Assembly (NCBI RefSeq): GCF_007830065.1
Contig: NZ_VLKK01000007.1
Coordinates: 124,001 to 188,000, forward strand
DNA length: 64,000 nucleotides
Direction of reading: 5' to 3'
DNA from: Sphingobium wenxiniae
Lineage (GTDB): Bacteria > Pseudomonadota > Alphaproteobacteria > Sphingomonadales > Sphingomonadaceae
Shown here: in pieces, positions 27,729 through 37,215 of the stretch
Numbering within the stretch: position 1 is the first letter of the stretch
Layout of the letters: each line of letters opens with the position of its first letter
The notes under the pieces: generated by a model
What the model was told of the DNA's origin: nothing
The model's database searches: none
What the model saw: the letters and a program-made list of their open reading frames with translations, nothing else
Made by a program: the position numbers and the translations under genes

Positions 27729-28862
27729 TCAAACCTTCCGCCCGTCCGCGTCGAAACGCAGGTCGTCGGGCACGCTGATGAACGGCCGGTCCATCTCGCT
27801 CGCCATGCGGTTTTCCACGCGGAAGACGAACGCCAATACCGTCGCGACCGCCATATACAGCCCTTCATTGACGATCTGCCCCGCGCGCGAGGTAAAGTAG
27901 ATCGCGCGCGCGAGTTCGGGAAACTGCATGACCGGCACGCCGTTCTGGTCGGCAAGATCGCGGATTGCGGCGGCAATCGCATCGCATCCCCGCGCCACCA
28001 CCACAGGCGCGGCGTCCTGCCCCGGCGTGTAGCGCAACGCGACCGCGAAATGGGTCGGGTTGGTGATGATGACGCTGGCTTCGGCCACGGCCTTGCGGGT
28101 GGAACCGTTCAGCACCTCATATTGCTTGCGGCGGATATGGCCTTTCAGTTCGGGCGATCCTTCGCTTTCCTTATTCTCGTCCTTCAAGTCCTGCTTCGAC
28201 ATGGCGAGGCGCTTGCCCCGCTGGAATATCTGCGCTGGCACGTCGATCCCCGCGATCAGGAACAGCCCGCCCGCCATGATGAGGCAGGTCATGATGAACA
28301 TATCGCCCAGGCTCGACATGGCGGGCGCGACGCCAGCCTTGCCCAGCCCGACTATAGCCGTCAGCCGGTCCCAGATCACCCACACGCCGATCGCGCCGAG
28401 CAGGCCGACCTTCGCCATGGATTTCATCAGTTCGATAAGCCCGTTGACGCCGAACATGCGCTTGAGACCCGATGCCGGATTGAGCTTCGACGCCTTGGGC
28501 GCGAACGCTCCCGGCCGAAACCCCAGCGATCCCAGCAGCGCGGGCGCGGCGATGGCGGCGATCAGCGTCGCCAGCAATATGCCGCCCACCGGCAGCGCGA
28601 TCCCCGACAGCAGCGCCATGCCCCGGTCGGCAGGCGCGAAGTCGACAATATCCTCCCGCCGGAAACGCAGCGCTTCGATCAGCATGTGCGACAAAGCCTC
28701 GACAAGCGAAGGCCCCATCACCGCCAGCCAGCCGATTCCCGCCATCACCACCAGCGCGGTTCCCAGCTCGCGGGACTGGAGGATGTCGCCCTTCTTGGCG
28801 GCGTCCTGCAATTTCTTCTGTGTCGGCTTTTCGGTCTTTTCGCCGCCATTGCCCTCCGCCAT
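27729..28862 (-). CDS. flhB: Flagellar export apparatus protein FlhB
   Basis: Controls substrate switching of the flagellar type III export gate. The N-terminus is KTEKPTQKKLQDAAKKGDILQSREL, followed by four membrane helices and the cytoplasmic domain with the autocleavage motif ITNPTHFAVALRY. The 377-residue length is normal. It is the last gene of the long fli block and starts 3 bp after fliR. Confidence 0.96.
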   Translation of the reverse strand: MAEGNGGEKTEKPTQKKLQDAAKKGDILQSRELGTALVVMAGIGWLAVMGPSLVEALSHMLIEALRFRREDIVDFAPADRGMALLSGIALPVGGILLATLIAAIAAPALLGSLGFRPGAFAPKASKLNPASGLKRMFGVNGLIELMKSMAKVGLLGAIGVWVIWDRLTAIVGLGKAGVAPAMSSLGDMFIMTCLIMAGGLFLIAGIDVPAQIFQRGKRLAMSKQDLKDENKESEGSPELKGHIRRKQYEVLNGSTRKAVAEASVIITNPTHFAVALRYTPGQDAAPVVVARGCDAIAAAIRDLADQNGVPVMQFPELARAIYFTSRAGQIVNEGLYMAVATVLAFVFRVENRMASEMDRPFISVPDDLRFDADGRKV

Positions 28863-28865
28863 GGC

Positions 28866-29648
28866 TCAGCGTCCTTCCGCAATCGACTGGGCCTGCTCCA
28901 GCCCGGCCTTGAGCGCGGCGGCGATACCCTCGCCCATCACCGGCGTGGCGATGGCGAGCAGCACCAGTCCCGCCATCAGCGCAACCGGCATCCCAACGGC
29001 GAACAGGTTGAGCGAAGGCGCGGTCCGCGCCAGCATCCCCATCACGATCTGCACCAGCACCAGCGCGAAACCCACCGGCAGCGCGATGGTCACGCCCGCC
29101 CCCAGCAGCGCCCCGCCAAATTCGATCAGGTGCCATACCGCATCGTTGCTCAGCATCGCCGCGCCCGGCGGCAGCGCCTGATAGCTCTGCACGACGAAGC
29201 TCGCGAGCATCAGATGCCCATCCATGGCGAGCAGCAGGAAGGTTGCAAGGATGGACAGGAACTGCCCCACCACCTGTGTCGACTGGCCCGATTGCGGATC
29301 GACCATCGCGGCAAAGCCCAGGCCCATGCTGTTGCCGATCGCCTCCCCCGCGACGAAGGCGGCGGCATAGCCGATCTGCACGGCGAACCCCATGGCAAGC
29401 CCGGCCAGCACTTCCCCCGCGACCAGCATCACGCCTTCGAAGCTCGCCACGCCGTCCTGCGGCAGATGGATCGGCACGGCGTTGAGCGCGGCCAGCCCCA
29501 GCGCCAGCGACAGGATCAGCCGCAACTGCAACGGCACGGCAGGCGCGCCGAACACGGGCGCGGCGATAAAGGCCGCTCCGGGCCGGATCATCGCGATCAG
29601 CCAGATCCAGAGCTGTGTTTCCACGCCCGCAAAGCCGGGCGCCATCAT
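28866..29648 (-). CDS. fliR: Flagellar export gate protein FliR
   Basis: A 260-residue polytopic inner-membrane protein of the export gate, forming the helical FliP-FliQ-FliR core. It has the family's RPGAAFIAAPVFG segment near the N-terminus, several hydrophobic helices and GVTIALPVGFALVLVQI near the end. Its start overlaps the fliQ stop codon. The second Met at 29645 is an equally possible start. Confidence 0.94.
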   Translation of the reverse strand: MMAPGFAGVETQLWIWLIAMIRPGAAFIAAPVFGAPAVPLQLRLILSLALGLAALNAVPIHLPQDGVASFEGVMLVAGEVLAGLAMGFAVQIGYAAAFVAGEAIGNSMGLGFAAMVDPQSGQSTQVVGQFLSILATFLLLAMDGHLMLASFVVQSYQALPPGAAMLSNDAVWHLIEFGGALLGAGVTIALPVGFALVLVQIVMGMLARTAPSLNLFAVGMPVALMAGLVLLAIATPVMGEGIAAALKAGLEQAQSIAEGR

Positions 29649-29917
29649 TGCAGCAGGTCCGGTATCCGCTCAAATATTTCGCGAGTGAAGTCCGCGACCA
29701 GCACCATGATCGACCCGCCGAACAGCGCCAGCATGGCGCACACCACGATGATCTTGGGAATGAAGCTCAACGTCTGTTCGTTGATCGAGGTCGCGGCCTG
29801 CACCATGCCGATCAGCACGCCCGCGATCAGCGCCGGAATCAGGATCGGCGCCGCCGCCAGCGCCGTGATCCACAGCGCCTGCTGCGCCAGCCCCATGAAG
29901 AAATCGGCGTTCTCCAT
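29645..29917 (-). CDS. fliQ: Flagellar export gate protein FliQ
   Basis: A 90-residue protein with two membrane helices. The conserved ATSINEQTLSFIPKI loop between them is diagnostic of FliQ/SctS. The open frame reaches into fliP, but homology starts at MENADFF (29917), 10 nt from the fliP stop. It is in the usual order fliP-fliQ-fliR. Confidence 0.95.
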   Translation of the reverse strand: MENADFFMGLAQQALWITALAAAPILIPALIAGVLIGMVQAATSINEQTLSFIPKIIVVCAMLALFGGSIMVLVADFTREIFERIPDLLQ

Positions 29918-29927
29918 CGGTCCGGCC

Positions 29928-30710
29928 CTATGTCGCGAAGGAGCCGGCAAGCGACCCCATGGTCAACGCCCAGCCATCGACCAGCACGAACAGCAGCAGC
30001 TTGAACGGCATGGATATGATCGTCGGCGACAGCATCATCATGCCCAGCGCCATCAGCGTGGATGCGACGACAAGGTCGATGATGAGGAACGGCAGGAAGA
30101 TCATGAACCCGATCTGGAAGGCGGTCTTGAGTTCGCTCGTCACGAAAGCGGGCAGCAGGATCGAAAAGGGAATGTCGGCCGACGACCGGAAAGCGGGCGC
30201 TTCGGCCATGTTGGCGAAGAGCTTGAGATCCGTCTCCCGCGTCTGCTTCACCATGAAGCCGTGCAGCACCTTGCCGGAGCGGCCCACCGCTTCCTCGATG
30301 GAAATCTGGCCCTTGCCATAGGGATCGAACGCCTGCGCGTTGATCTGGTCGATGGACGGGCGCATCACGAACAGCGAGAGGAACAGCGCGAGGCCCACCA
30401 GCACCTGATTGGGCGGCGTCTGTTGCAATCCCAGCGCCTGCCGCAGCAGCGACAGCACGATGATGATGCGGGTGAAGCTGGTCATCATGAGCACGAGCGA
30501 CGGCAGCACCGTCAGCAGGCTCATCAGCACCAATATCTGGAGGCTTAGCGACAGCGGACGGCCGTCGCCGGAAATCTGCCCCATGGCGCGGCTCAGCGCC
30601 CCGCCATTGTCGACGGGTGCCGCCGGAACCGCCTGCGCCAGCGCCGGATGGGCAAGCAGCAACCCGCCCCCCAGCAGCGCAAAACCGATCAGAAGCGTCT
30701 TAACGCGCAC
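29928..30710 (-). CDS. fliP: Flagellar export gate protein FliP
   Basis: Core of the flagellar export pore. It has a cleavable signal peptide ([21 protein letters not shown]) typical of FliP, then [47 protein letters not shown] and [16 protein letters not shown]. The chosen start is GTG at 30710, overlapping the end of fliO; the frame upstream of it is fliO in another frame. The mature part is full length. Confidence 0.95.
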   Translation of the reverse strand: MRVKTLLIGFALLGGGLLLAHPALAQAVPAAPVDNGGALSRAMGQISGDGRPLSLSLQILVLMSLLTVLPSLVLMMTSFTRIIIVLSLLRQALGLQQTPPNQVLVGLALFLSLFVMRPSIDQINAQAFDPYGKGQISIEEAVGRSGKVLHGFMVKQTRETDLKLFANMAEAPAFRSSADIPFSILLPAFVTSELKTAFQIGFMIFLPFLIIDLVVASTLMALGMMMLSPTIISMPFKLLLFVLVDGWALTMGSLAGSFAT

Positions 30711-30963
30711 GGAACGGATCGCCTTCCGCGATCTTCTCGATCCGCCCGCGCGTGACGGACAGCAGGATTTTCTTCCCCTCGAACTCCACCACCGCCAGCT
30801 TGCCGAACGTCCCCATCGGCAATGCCTCAAGCAGTTTGAGCGACCGGCCGTCCTGACCCGCCATCATGCCGGGCTGATATTTGCGCCACAGCCACAGCGC
30901 GCCGAAGGCCATGCCGCCGACCAGCGGCAGCAGGATCAGCAGTTTGACGAAATACCAGAACAT
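30700..30963 (-). CDS. fliO: Flagellar biosynthesis protein FliO
   Basis: A short (87-residue) membrane protein that assists FliP assembly. One N-terminal helix ([22 protein letters not shown]) is followed by a small beta domain ([37 protein letters not shown]) of the FliO pattern. It overlaps the GTG start of fliP. About 84 bp separate it from fliN. Confidence 0.88.
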   Translation of the reverse strand: MFWYFVKLLILLPLVGGMAFGALWLWRKYQPGMMAGQDGRSLKLLEALPMGTFGKLAVVEFEGKKILLSVTRGRIEKIAEGDPFRAR

Positions 30964-31047
30964 GAAGCGGCCCCGCGACTATGGTTAATGCGCCATCCGA
31001 TCCGCAAGAACGGCCCGCAACGCAAGCGAAAAGACTTGCGCCTGCGA

Positions 31048-31383
31048 TCAGCCGCGCCGCTCGACGCCCGCCAGACGGGTCTCGGTGGCGGCGATATCGA
31101 CGATGCGGATGCCGTAGCGGCCATTGACCGTCACCACCTCGCCCTTGGCGATCAGCGCGCCGTTCACCATGATGTCGAGCAGATCGTCGGCCTGACGGTC
31201 CAGTTCCACGATGGAGCCTTCGGCCAGGTCCATGACTTCGGCCAGGCGCAGGGACGTCGATCCCACCTCCACCGACATGCGGACGGGAATGTCCGCCAGC
31301 AGCTTGAACTGACGATTGGCGGTCATGCCGACCGCGGCGTCTTCCTGCCGGTCCAAACGCGGCGCTTCAGTCATGTCACTCAT
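31048..31383 (-). CDS. fliN: Flagellar motor switch protein FliN
   Basis: A C-ring component of 111 residues. The SpoA/FliN domain shows LADIPVRMSVEVGSTSLRLAEVMDLAEGSIVELDRQADDLLDIMVNGALIAKGEVV with RYGIRI following. The ATG overlaps the fliM stop; a Met three codons later is an alternative start. Confidence 0.95.
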   Translation of the reverse strand: MSDMTEAPRLDRQEDAAVGMTANRQFKLLADIPVRMSVEVGSTSLRLAEVMDLAEGSIVELDRQADDLLDIMVNGALIAKGEVVTVNGRYGIRIVDIAATETRLAGVERRG

Positions 31384-32264
31384 TGATCCGATCCTTGTGC
31401 AAGCTTTTCGATCTGGAAGGCGGCGCGCCCGTCCTGTTCACCGATGGTCCCGTGCGCGACGATGCGGTCGCCCACGATCAGCGGCAGGCTGCGCCCGATG
31501 GTCACGGGGATGACGTCGCCCGTCTTCAATTGCATCAGATCGGCGAGCGAGAGATTGGGCCGCGCCAGCACGGTGCGGGCGGGCAGGCGGATGTCCTGCA
31601 TCCGGCGGGCGATACGCGCCTGCCAGACGGGATCGACATGCTCCTCGTCGATGGGCATCCTGACGCCCATCAAGGCTTCCACGCCGCGCAGGGCGGACAG
31701 CGGAAACAGAAGGTCGATGGGCCATTCGTGATTCCGGCTGAGGCTGAGCGTGAAGCGTTGCAGCACCATCTGGTCGCCCGGCTGGGCGACGGCGGCGAAG
31801 CCCAGCCCCGTCTCCCGCGCGGCAAGCCCCGCATCCAGCGCGATCACCTCGCTCCAGCATTCCACCAGCCGCGTCACGAGCGATTCCGCGATCCGCGCGA
31901 TCAGCCGGTCTTCGGTGGGCGTGAACTCTCCCCGGGAGGGCATGGGACGGTTGCCGACGCCGCCATAGAAGCAGTCGACCAGCACGGAAATCATCGCCGC
32001 ATCCATCCGCAGCAGCATCTGCCCCTTGAGCGGAGCCAGGCGATAGAAGGACATGCTGCAAAAATCCGGCAGCTCGGCCGACCATTGGCCGAAGTCGAGC
32101 ACGCGCGTCGCTTCGGCGGTCACATGCGGGCGGATGCCGGAAATCGGCTCGATCAGCGTGCGGATGCGCCGGCCGAGCTTTTCGCCCAGCCGGTCCAGCC
32201 CCGACAGCATGACCGGAGCCTGCGATTCCCCGCGTCCCAATGCATAGGATTGAACGTCGTTCAT
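31380..32264 (-). CDS. fliM: Flagellar motor switch protein FliM
   Basis: Links the stator-facing FliG ring to FliN in the C-ring and in chemotactic bacteria binds CheY-P. The 294-residue protein has a middle FliM domain (FYRLAPLKGQMLLRMDAAMISVLVDCFYGG is typical) and a C-terminal SpoA domain (LARPNLSLADLMQLKTGDVIPV). The N-terminal CheY-binding peptide (LSQDEIDALL in others) is not recognisable. GGGGAC before the ATG at 32264 decides the start. Confidence 0.92.
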   Translation of the reverse strand: MNDVQSYALGRGESQAPVMLSGLDRLGEKLGRRIRTLIEPISGIRPHVTAEATRVLDFGQWSAELPDFCSMSFYRLAPLKGQMLLRMDAAMISVLVDCFYGGVGNRPMPSRGEFTPTEDRLIARIAESLVTRLVECWSEVIALDAGLAARETGLGFAAVAQPGDQMVLQRFTLSLSRNHEWPIDLLFPLSALRGVEALMGVRMPIDEEHVDPVWQARIARRMQDIRLPARTVLARPNLSLADLMQLKTGDVIPVTIGRSLPLIVGDRIVAHGTIGEQDGRAAFQIEKLAQGSDQ

Positions 32265-32313
32265 GAAAGTCCCCAACCCGTTCGTCAGGGGACTTCCCGA
32301 CGTTCAGGCAGCC

Positions 32314-32943
32314 CTATTGAATAACGAAATTGGTAAAATAAACGTTATCGACGCCGCCATAGCCCGTCTTTTGCTTCAAAACATCGTTGATAACGCCCTT
32401 GATCCGGGTCTGGAGCTGCTTCTTCCCGTCGGGCGTCGCCAGCATGGCTTCGGGCTGCTGTGCCAGCAGCATCAGCACCTGGCTGCGAATCGCCATTTCA
32501 TGGGTCTTGATCGCCTCGATCACGCGCATGTCGTAATAGGTCGACACGGCGAGCGCGATCTGGGCGAAGGCGTCGCTGTCCGACATGTTGGACGTGAAGG
32601 GCGTCTGCAACTGGAAATAGGTCGCCTGATAGGCGGCGGGATTGGCCGGCGTGGGCAGGTCGATGCCCTTGCCCGGCGCATGGCCCGCGACGGCCGCGCC
32701 GCCGCCATGTCCTGCACCGCCCATGCCGTGCGCCTTGGCCACTTCCTCGGCATTTTCGCCCGCCAGCACGAGCACCGGCTTGTTCGGATCTTCCTTCGGG
32801 CCTTCTTCCTTGTGCGAGAAGAAACCGGCCGCATACAGCCCGCCGGCGGCCCCCGCGCCCCCGACAAGCGTGGCGATGACGAGCATGACGATCATCTTCA
32901 TGCTCCCGCCCTTTTTCTTCTTGGCCTTCGCCTCATCGCTCAT
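32314..32943 (-). CDS. fliL: Flagellar basal body-associated protein FliL
   Basis: Surrounds the stator in the inner membrane and supports motor torque. It has a basic N-terminus (KAKKKKGGSMK), one membrane helix (IVMLVIATLVGGAGAAGGLYAAGFF), an Ala/Gly-rich linker, and a periplasmic domain with YFQLQTPFTSNM and QTRIKGVINDVLKQKTGYGGVDNVYFTNFVIQ at the end. Its 209 residues fit the family. It lies between fliK and fliM. Confidence 0.9.
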   Translation of the reverse strand: MSDEAKAKKKKGGSMKMIVMLVIATLVGGAGAAGGLYAAGFFSHKEEGPKEDPNKPVLVLAGENAEEVAKAHGMGGAGHGGGAAVAGHAPGKGIDLPTPANPAAYQATYFQLQTPFTSNMSDSDAFAQIALAVSTYYDMRVIEAIKTHEMAIRSQVLMLLAQQPEAMLATPDGKKQLQTRIKGVINDVLKQKTGYGGVDNVYFTNFVIQ

Positions 32944-32969
32944 GGTTCATGTTCCCCGGAAATGATCGG

Positions 32970-34805
32970 TCACGCATAGCGCGCGCGGCGGGCATCGCCC
33001 GCGCCGTCGCCTGCGTCCTTTTGGTTAATAACGGCCCGGTCGGAGCTTGCTTTAAGGCCGGACGCGAAATTTTCGCGCGATTGCCAGTGCCCCTGCCGTT
33101 CGGACTGGCCCATGCCCTGTCCGCCCTGTCCGCCGCCCTGCCAAGCGGATGCGGCCCCCTGCGAGGAGGATTGCTGCCCCGGCTGCTGCTGCCCGGATTG
33201 CTGGCCGCCGGATTGCCCGGCTCCATCGGGGCGCGCGGCCTCCGTCATAGGGGGCGCGCGCTCGATCTTCACGTCGGAGATGCGGACCGCCGCCAAACCC
33301 GCGTCCAGACGAAGGCGGTCGCTGTCCTGCTTGAGGGCCAGCTCCGCCGCCTCATTGGCGACCGTCAGGCTGATCGCCGCGCCATCCGCGCCATGGCGGA
33401 TGTCGACCTGAACCGGCCCCAACCGGCTGGCATTGATCTGGAAGCGTCCCTGCGCGCCATGCTGCGCCAGCCCGGCAATGTCGCGCGCCAGACCGTCGAT
33501 CCATTGACCCGACACGCCCATGTCGACGACCTGCGCGCCCAGGCTCGCGCCGATATCGGCGGCCGGCATGACGGCGGCAGGCGCGGCAGGCGCGCCGGCA
33601 GGCGCGACTTGCGGCAAGGGCGCCGTCCCATTCCCGGCGCTGTCCGTCTGGCCGATGGGAGCCGCGAGAGGCGCCATTTCCACGATCACCCGCTTCGCGT
33701 CCCGTCCGCCTGCATGCGCCGTTGCGATGGCTTCGGGTGCGCGGGCGGTTTCGGGCGACGGGCGCGCAAACTGCTCGCGCACCATCTGGAGCAGCGAAAG
33801 CGCTTCCGACCGCGGCAGCTTCGGGGCAGCGGCGGCGGACGGCGGCGCCTTCTCCGTCATCGCAGCAGCCACGGCATCGTCATCCGACGTCGACGCCGCC
33901 GCCTTGTCCATCGGGGCGACCGGCGGCTTGTCCACCGGGGCTACGGACGGCTTCGCTTCCACAAAAGCCGTGCCCTTGCCTTCCTTTTCCGGCACGGGAG
34001 GGGCGTTGCCATCGGGCTTGGGGGCTTCATCCGTCACGACGGGCCCGGCCTGCGTCCGCACGGGATTTTCCGGCTTGCCGGCCGCGCGCGCCGATCCCTG
34101 CGGGACCGGAACCGGCGGCGCGGATGCATCGATCTTTTCTGCCCGCTCCACCATTCCGCCCGGCTTCGCAGCCGATGGCGCGGATAGCACAACCTCCCCG
34201 TCCTTCGCGGCCGACCCATGCGGCGGGGCAGGAACAGCCGGGACCGCAGGCGCGACGATCACCGGCGGGGCTGGCAATGCCGGCGACGCAATCGCCGTTG
34301 CGGTCTCGTCCGTCGTCTTCGCTTGGGCCTTATCGGCCGGTTTCTCGTCCTCCACGGGTTTGGCGTCACCGGCCTCCATGTCCAGGGCGTCACTGGCGGC
34401 CTCGGGCCGCTCCTCCGACGGAGGGACCGCCATGGGCTTTGGATCGGCCTGCACGGCCACCGCCGGGGCCTTGCCGATGTCCTCCGGTTCGACCGGCACG
34501 TCCGTCGCTTCGACGGGCGGCAAGGGCGTGGCGGGCGCGGTCGGGAAGAACCGCTCCCCCGGATTGCCGGGAACGATCGTCATGGGCGGAACGAAATCCG
34601 CGCCGCCCTCCTCCATCTCCGCTTCGCCAAGGCGCGGCGGGGCGTCGGAAACCGCAACGGCATCCCCCTTCATGGAGCCGTTCAGCAAGGCCGCGAAATC
34701 GACCTCGCCCGCCGGAGAAGCCGCGCCGGTCCCATCGCCGGGCACGGGCAGCTTCATCGCGGCGGAGGAAAACAGAAGCGCCTTGAGACTGGTCAACATG
34801 GTCAT
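32970..34805 (-). CDS. fliK: Flagellar hook-length control protein FliK
   Basis: A secreted ruler that sets hook length and switches export specificity through FlhB. The N-terminal three quarters are low complexity (Ala/Pro/Asp rich). The C-terminal Flg_hook domain shows LGPVQVDIRHGADGAAISLTVANEAAELALKQD and DVKIERAP, followed by a Gly/Gln-rich tail. The 611-residue length is on the long side. The Met at 34805, one base after the fliJ stop, has GGGGAGAA upstream; a second Met follows two codons later. Confidence 0.88.
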   Translation of the reverse strand: MTMLTSLKALLFSSAAMKLPVPGDGTGAASPAGEVDFAALLNGSMKGDAVAVSDAPPRLGEAEMEEGGADFVPPMTIVPGNPGERFFPTAPATPLPPVEATDVPVEPEDIGKAPAVAVQADPKPMAVPPSEERPEAASDALDMEAGDAKPVEDEKPADKAQAKTTDETATAIASPALPAPPVIVAPAVPAVPAPPHGSAAKDGEVVLSAPSAAKPGGMVERAEKIDASAPPVPVPQGSARAAGKPENPVRTQAGPVVTDEAPKPDGNAPPVPEKEGKGTAFVEAKPSVAPVDKPPVAPMDKAAASTSDDDAVAAAMTEKAPPSAAAAPKLPRSEALSLLQMVREQFARPSPETARAPEAIATAHAGGRDAKRVIVEMAPLAAPIGQTDSAGNGTAPLPQVAPAGAPAAPAAVMPAADIGASLGAQVVDMGVSGQWIDGLARDIAGLAQHGAQGRFQINASRLGPVQVDIRHGADGAAISLTVANEAAELALKQDSDRLRLDAGLAAVRISDVKIERAPPMTEAARPDGAGQSGGQQSGQQQPGQQSSSQGAASAWQGGGQGGQGMGQSERQGHWQSRENFASGLKASSDRAVINQKDAGDGAGDARRARYA

Positions 34806-34806
34806 G

Positions 34807-35232
34807 TCACAGTTCTCCCCTGCGTTGCATCCGGCGATAGCTTGGCAGCGCCGCCAGCCGGTTTTCACGCCATTCTTCCAGGTCCGCCCGAGCGCGGTCC
34901 TTCAATCTCGTTGCGATTTCCTTGTCGCGGTTCGCCGCGAGGCTGAGATTCTCTTTCACCTCCACCTTGCGCCGCGCATCATAAAGAGCGCCGTCGAGCT
35001 GGCGTCCCGCCTGCTCCAGCCGCCCCGCCAACTCCTGCATCGCGGCGAAGGACGCGCCGTTCGCCGCGCCCTCGGCCTGGAACAGGTCGCTCCGCACCCG
35101 GCGCAGGCGTTCGGCATTATGGGCGATGCCCTCCGCCTCGTCCCGCGCGCGCGCCGTTTCCGCCGCCGCCATGGCATGTTGCACATGGCGCACGCGCAGC
35201 ACGCGCTGGCGGCGGGCGACAAGGCCCTTCAC
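34807..35232 (-). CDS. fliJ: Flagellar FliJ protein
   Basis: A coiled-coil protein (141 residues) that helps couple the FliI ATPase to the export gate. The whole sequence is Arg/Ala/Glu-rich helix, e.g. AGRLEQAGRQLDGALYDARRKVEVKENL, as expected for FliJ; identity rests mainly on its place after fliI. The start is GTG at 35232, overlapping the fliI stop (GTGA). Confidence 0.82.
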   Translation of the reverse strand: MKGLVARRQRVLRVRHVQHAMAAAETARARDEAEGIAHNAERLRRVRSDLFQAEGAANGASFAAMQELAGRLEQAGRQLDGALYDARRKVEVKENLSLAANRDKEIATRLKDRARADLEEWRENRLAALPSYRRMQRRGEL

Positions 35233-36557
35233 GCGCCGAACTCCGCCATCAGCGCGTCAGCACTGGTGGAAAGGTCGACGCGGCTTTTCTGGTCCTGCTG
35301 GATGAAGTCCAGGATTTCCTGCCGCCGCTGCACCGCTTCGTCGATCACCGGATCATTGCCGGGGCGATAGGCGCCCATCAGGATCAGGTCGCGATTTTCC
35401 TCATAAGCGGCCCAAAGCCGCCGATAGGCCGCCGCCGCCACGCGATGCTCGTCCGGCACCACATCGGCCATGACGCGCGAGAGGGACTTGCCGATGTCGA
35501 TGGCGGGAAAGATCGCCTGCTCCGACAGATGACGGGAAAGCACGAAATGGCCGTCCACAATGGCCCGCGCCGCATCCACGATGGGATCGTCAGTGTCGTC
35601 GCCATCGGCCAGCACCGTATACAGCGCCGTAATAGATCCCCCCGTGCGCGAATCCACGCCCGCCCGCTCCACCAAACGCGGGATCAGCGCCAGCGCCGAA
35701 GGGGGATAGCCCTTCATCGCGGGCGGTTCGCCCAGCGCCAGCCCGATTTCCCGCTGGGCATGGGCGCAGCGCGTCAGGCTGTCGATCAGCAGCAGCACCT
35801 TCTTGCCGCGCGCCCGGAAATATTCGGCGATGGCCGTCGCCCGCGCCGCCGCGCGCAGGCGCAGGATCGGCGGATGATCGGCCGGAACCGCGACGACGAT
35901 GCTCTTGTGCATCGTGCCCTTGAGCTTGGTTTCGAGGAAATCGCTGACTTCACGTCCGCGCTCGCCGATCAGGCCCGCGATCACGATATCCGCTTCCGCG
36001 CCCGCGATCATCTGGCCCATCAGCACGGATTTGCCGACGCCCGAACCCGCGATGATGGCGATGCGCTGTCCCCGCCCGGCGGTCAGCAGCGCATTGACGG
36101 CGCGCACGCCGAGGTCAAAAGGCTCAGTCACGCGCCCGCGATCCAGCACATTGCCCTGAACGCCGTTCAGCGGCCAGCTTCCGCCCGCGATGATCGGTCC
36201 CTTGCGGTCGAGCGGCTGCCCCATGGCGTCGATGACGCGCCCGATCAGCCCTTCGCCGACCTGCACCATGTTCGCCTGGCTGTCCGGCTCGACCCGCGCG
36301 CCATTTTCCAGCGGCGCGCCATTGTCGAGCGGCACCAGCAGCGTGCGTTCCCCCCGGAAACCCACGACCTCCGCCCGCGCGATCGTTCCATCGGAAGCGA
36401 TCACCCGCGCGCCCGCGCCGATGGGGCGGCGGAAACCCGTCACTTCCAGCATACCGGCATCGTGGCTCACCAGCCGTCCCACATGGCGGGGCTGGCGGTT
36501 CTGCACCTGCAAATGATCGAACAGCGTCTCCGCCTGGGCGATTGCGGCCCGGATCAT
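35229..36557 (-). CDS. fliI: Flagellum-specific ATPase FliI
   Basis: The hexameric export ATPase (442 residues). Walker A is AGSGVGKSVL, Walker B is VLLLIDSLTRCAHAQREI, with GERGREVSDFLE and PAMKGYPPSALALIPRL typical of FliI/SctN. AAGGAGAT five bases before the Met at 36557 shows the true start; 26 further upstream codons lie mostly inside fliH. It overlaps fliJ. Confidence 0.97.
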   Translation of the reverse strand: MIRAAIAQAETLFDHLQVQNRQPRHVGRLVSHDAGMLEVTGFRRPIGAGARVIASDGTIARAEVVGFRGERTLLVPLDNGAPLENGARVEPDSQANMVQVGEGLIGRVIDAMGQPLDRKGPIIAGGSWPLNGVQGNVLDRGRVTEPFDLGVRAVNALLTAGRGQRIAIIAGSGVGKSVLMGQMIAGAEADIVIAGLIGERGREVSDFLETKLKGTMHKSIVVAVPADHPPILRLRAAARATAIAEYFRARGKKVLLLIDSLTRCAHAQREIGLALGEPPAMKGYPPSALALIPRLVERAGVDSRTGGSITALYTVLADGDDTDDPIVDAARAIVDGHFVLSRHLSEQAIFPAIDIGKSLSRVMADVVPDEHRVAAAAYRRLWAAYEENRDLILMGAYRPGNDPVIDEAVQRRQEILDFIQQDQKSRVDLSTSADALMAEFGA

Positions 36558-36570
36558 GCCCAATCTCCTT

Positions 36571-37215
36571 TCATGAACGGCCCTCCATATCGTCGAGCAA
36601 AGCGCGCAGCCGGGCGAGCCGCACGTCCGGCCCATCCTCGACCCAGCCGTCAGCCGTATCGAGCCGCACGCAGCCCCGGCTCATCGACGCGTCCGCGACC
36701 AGCTTCACGCCGACCTGCCCGCCATCGACCAGCGGCATGTCGTCGGGGTGCAGGTGCAGGGCGCTCTTGCCCTCATTCTCGTCGATGAAGGCCGCAATGG
36801 TTTCGCATCGCTGTTGCAGCAGCTCCGCGTCGATCGCCACTTCGCCCACAATCTGCGAGACGAGCCGGATGACCGTGGCCGACAGCATCGTGGCCAGGGT
36901 TCCGCTGGGCGCGGGCGTCAGCATCTCCAACGCCTCGGCCAGCCGGTTGCGCGCTTCCGCATCGCTGGCCATGCCCTCTTCGGTCACGCGGCAGCCTTCA
37001 TCGAACCCCTGCGCGAAGGCTTCGATCCGCGCCTGCTCCAGCGGATCGCCTTCCGGTTCCGCATCGGCATAGGCCGCCATCCGCATCGCCTGCGTCTGCG
37101 CGCCCGGCGGCGCGGTGTAGAGGCTGCGGAAACCGCTGCTTTCGATCCGCGCCACACCCGCGACGGGGATGCTGGCGATGTCGCTGCCGCTCTCGGCCGC
37201 CCAGAAATTAGACAA
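36571..37215 (-). CDS. fliH: Flagellar assembly protein FliH
   Basis: Negative regulator and tether of FliI at the export gate. The 214-residue protein has an acidic N-terminal half and a C-terminal part with VSQIVGEVAIDAELLQQRCETI and LHLHPDDMPLV, as in FliH/SctL. The start is probably TTG at 37215, overlapping the end of fliG, with AGGGGA six bases before it. It lies between fliG and fliI as usual. Confidence 0.85.
   Translation of the reverse strand: MSNFWAAESGSDIASIPVAGVARIESSGFRSLYTAPPGAQTQAMRMAAYADAEPEGDPLEQARIEAFAQGFDEGCRVTEEGMASDAEARNRLAEALEMLTPAPSGTLATMLSATVIRLVSQIVGEVAIDAELLQQRCETIAAFIDENEGKSALHLHPDDMPLVDGGQVGVKLVADASMSRGCVRLDTADGWVEDGPDVRLARLRALLDDMEGRS

Noticed and set aside
27612..30548. 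A 978-codon open frame antisense to flhB-fliR-fliQ-fliP
   Set aside because: It is an artefact of high GC on the opposite strand: His/Arg/Gln-rich, no domain, while the minus strand holds well-conserved export genes.
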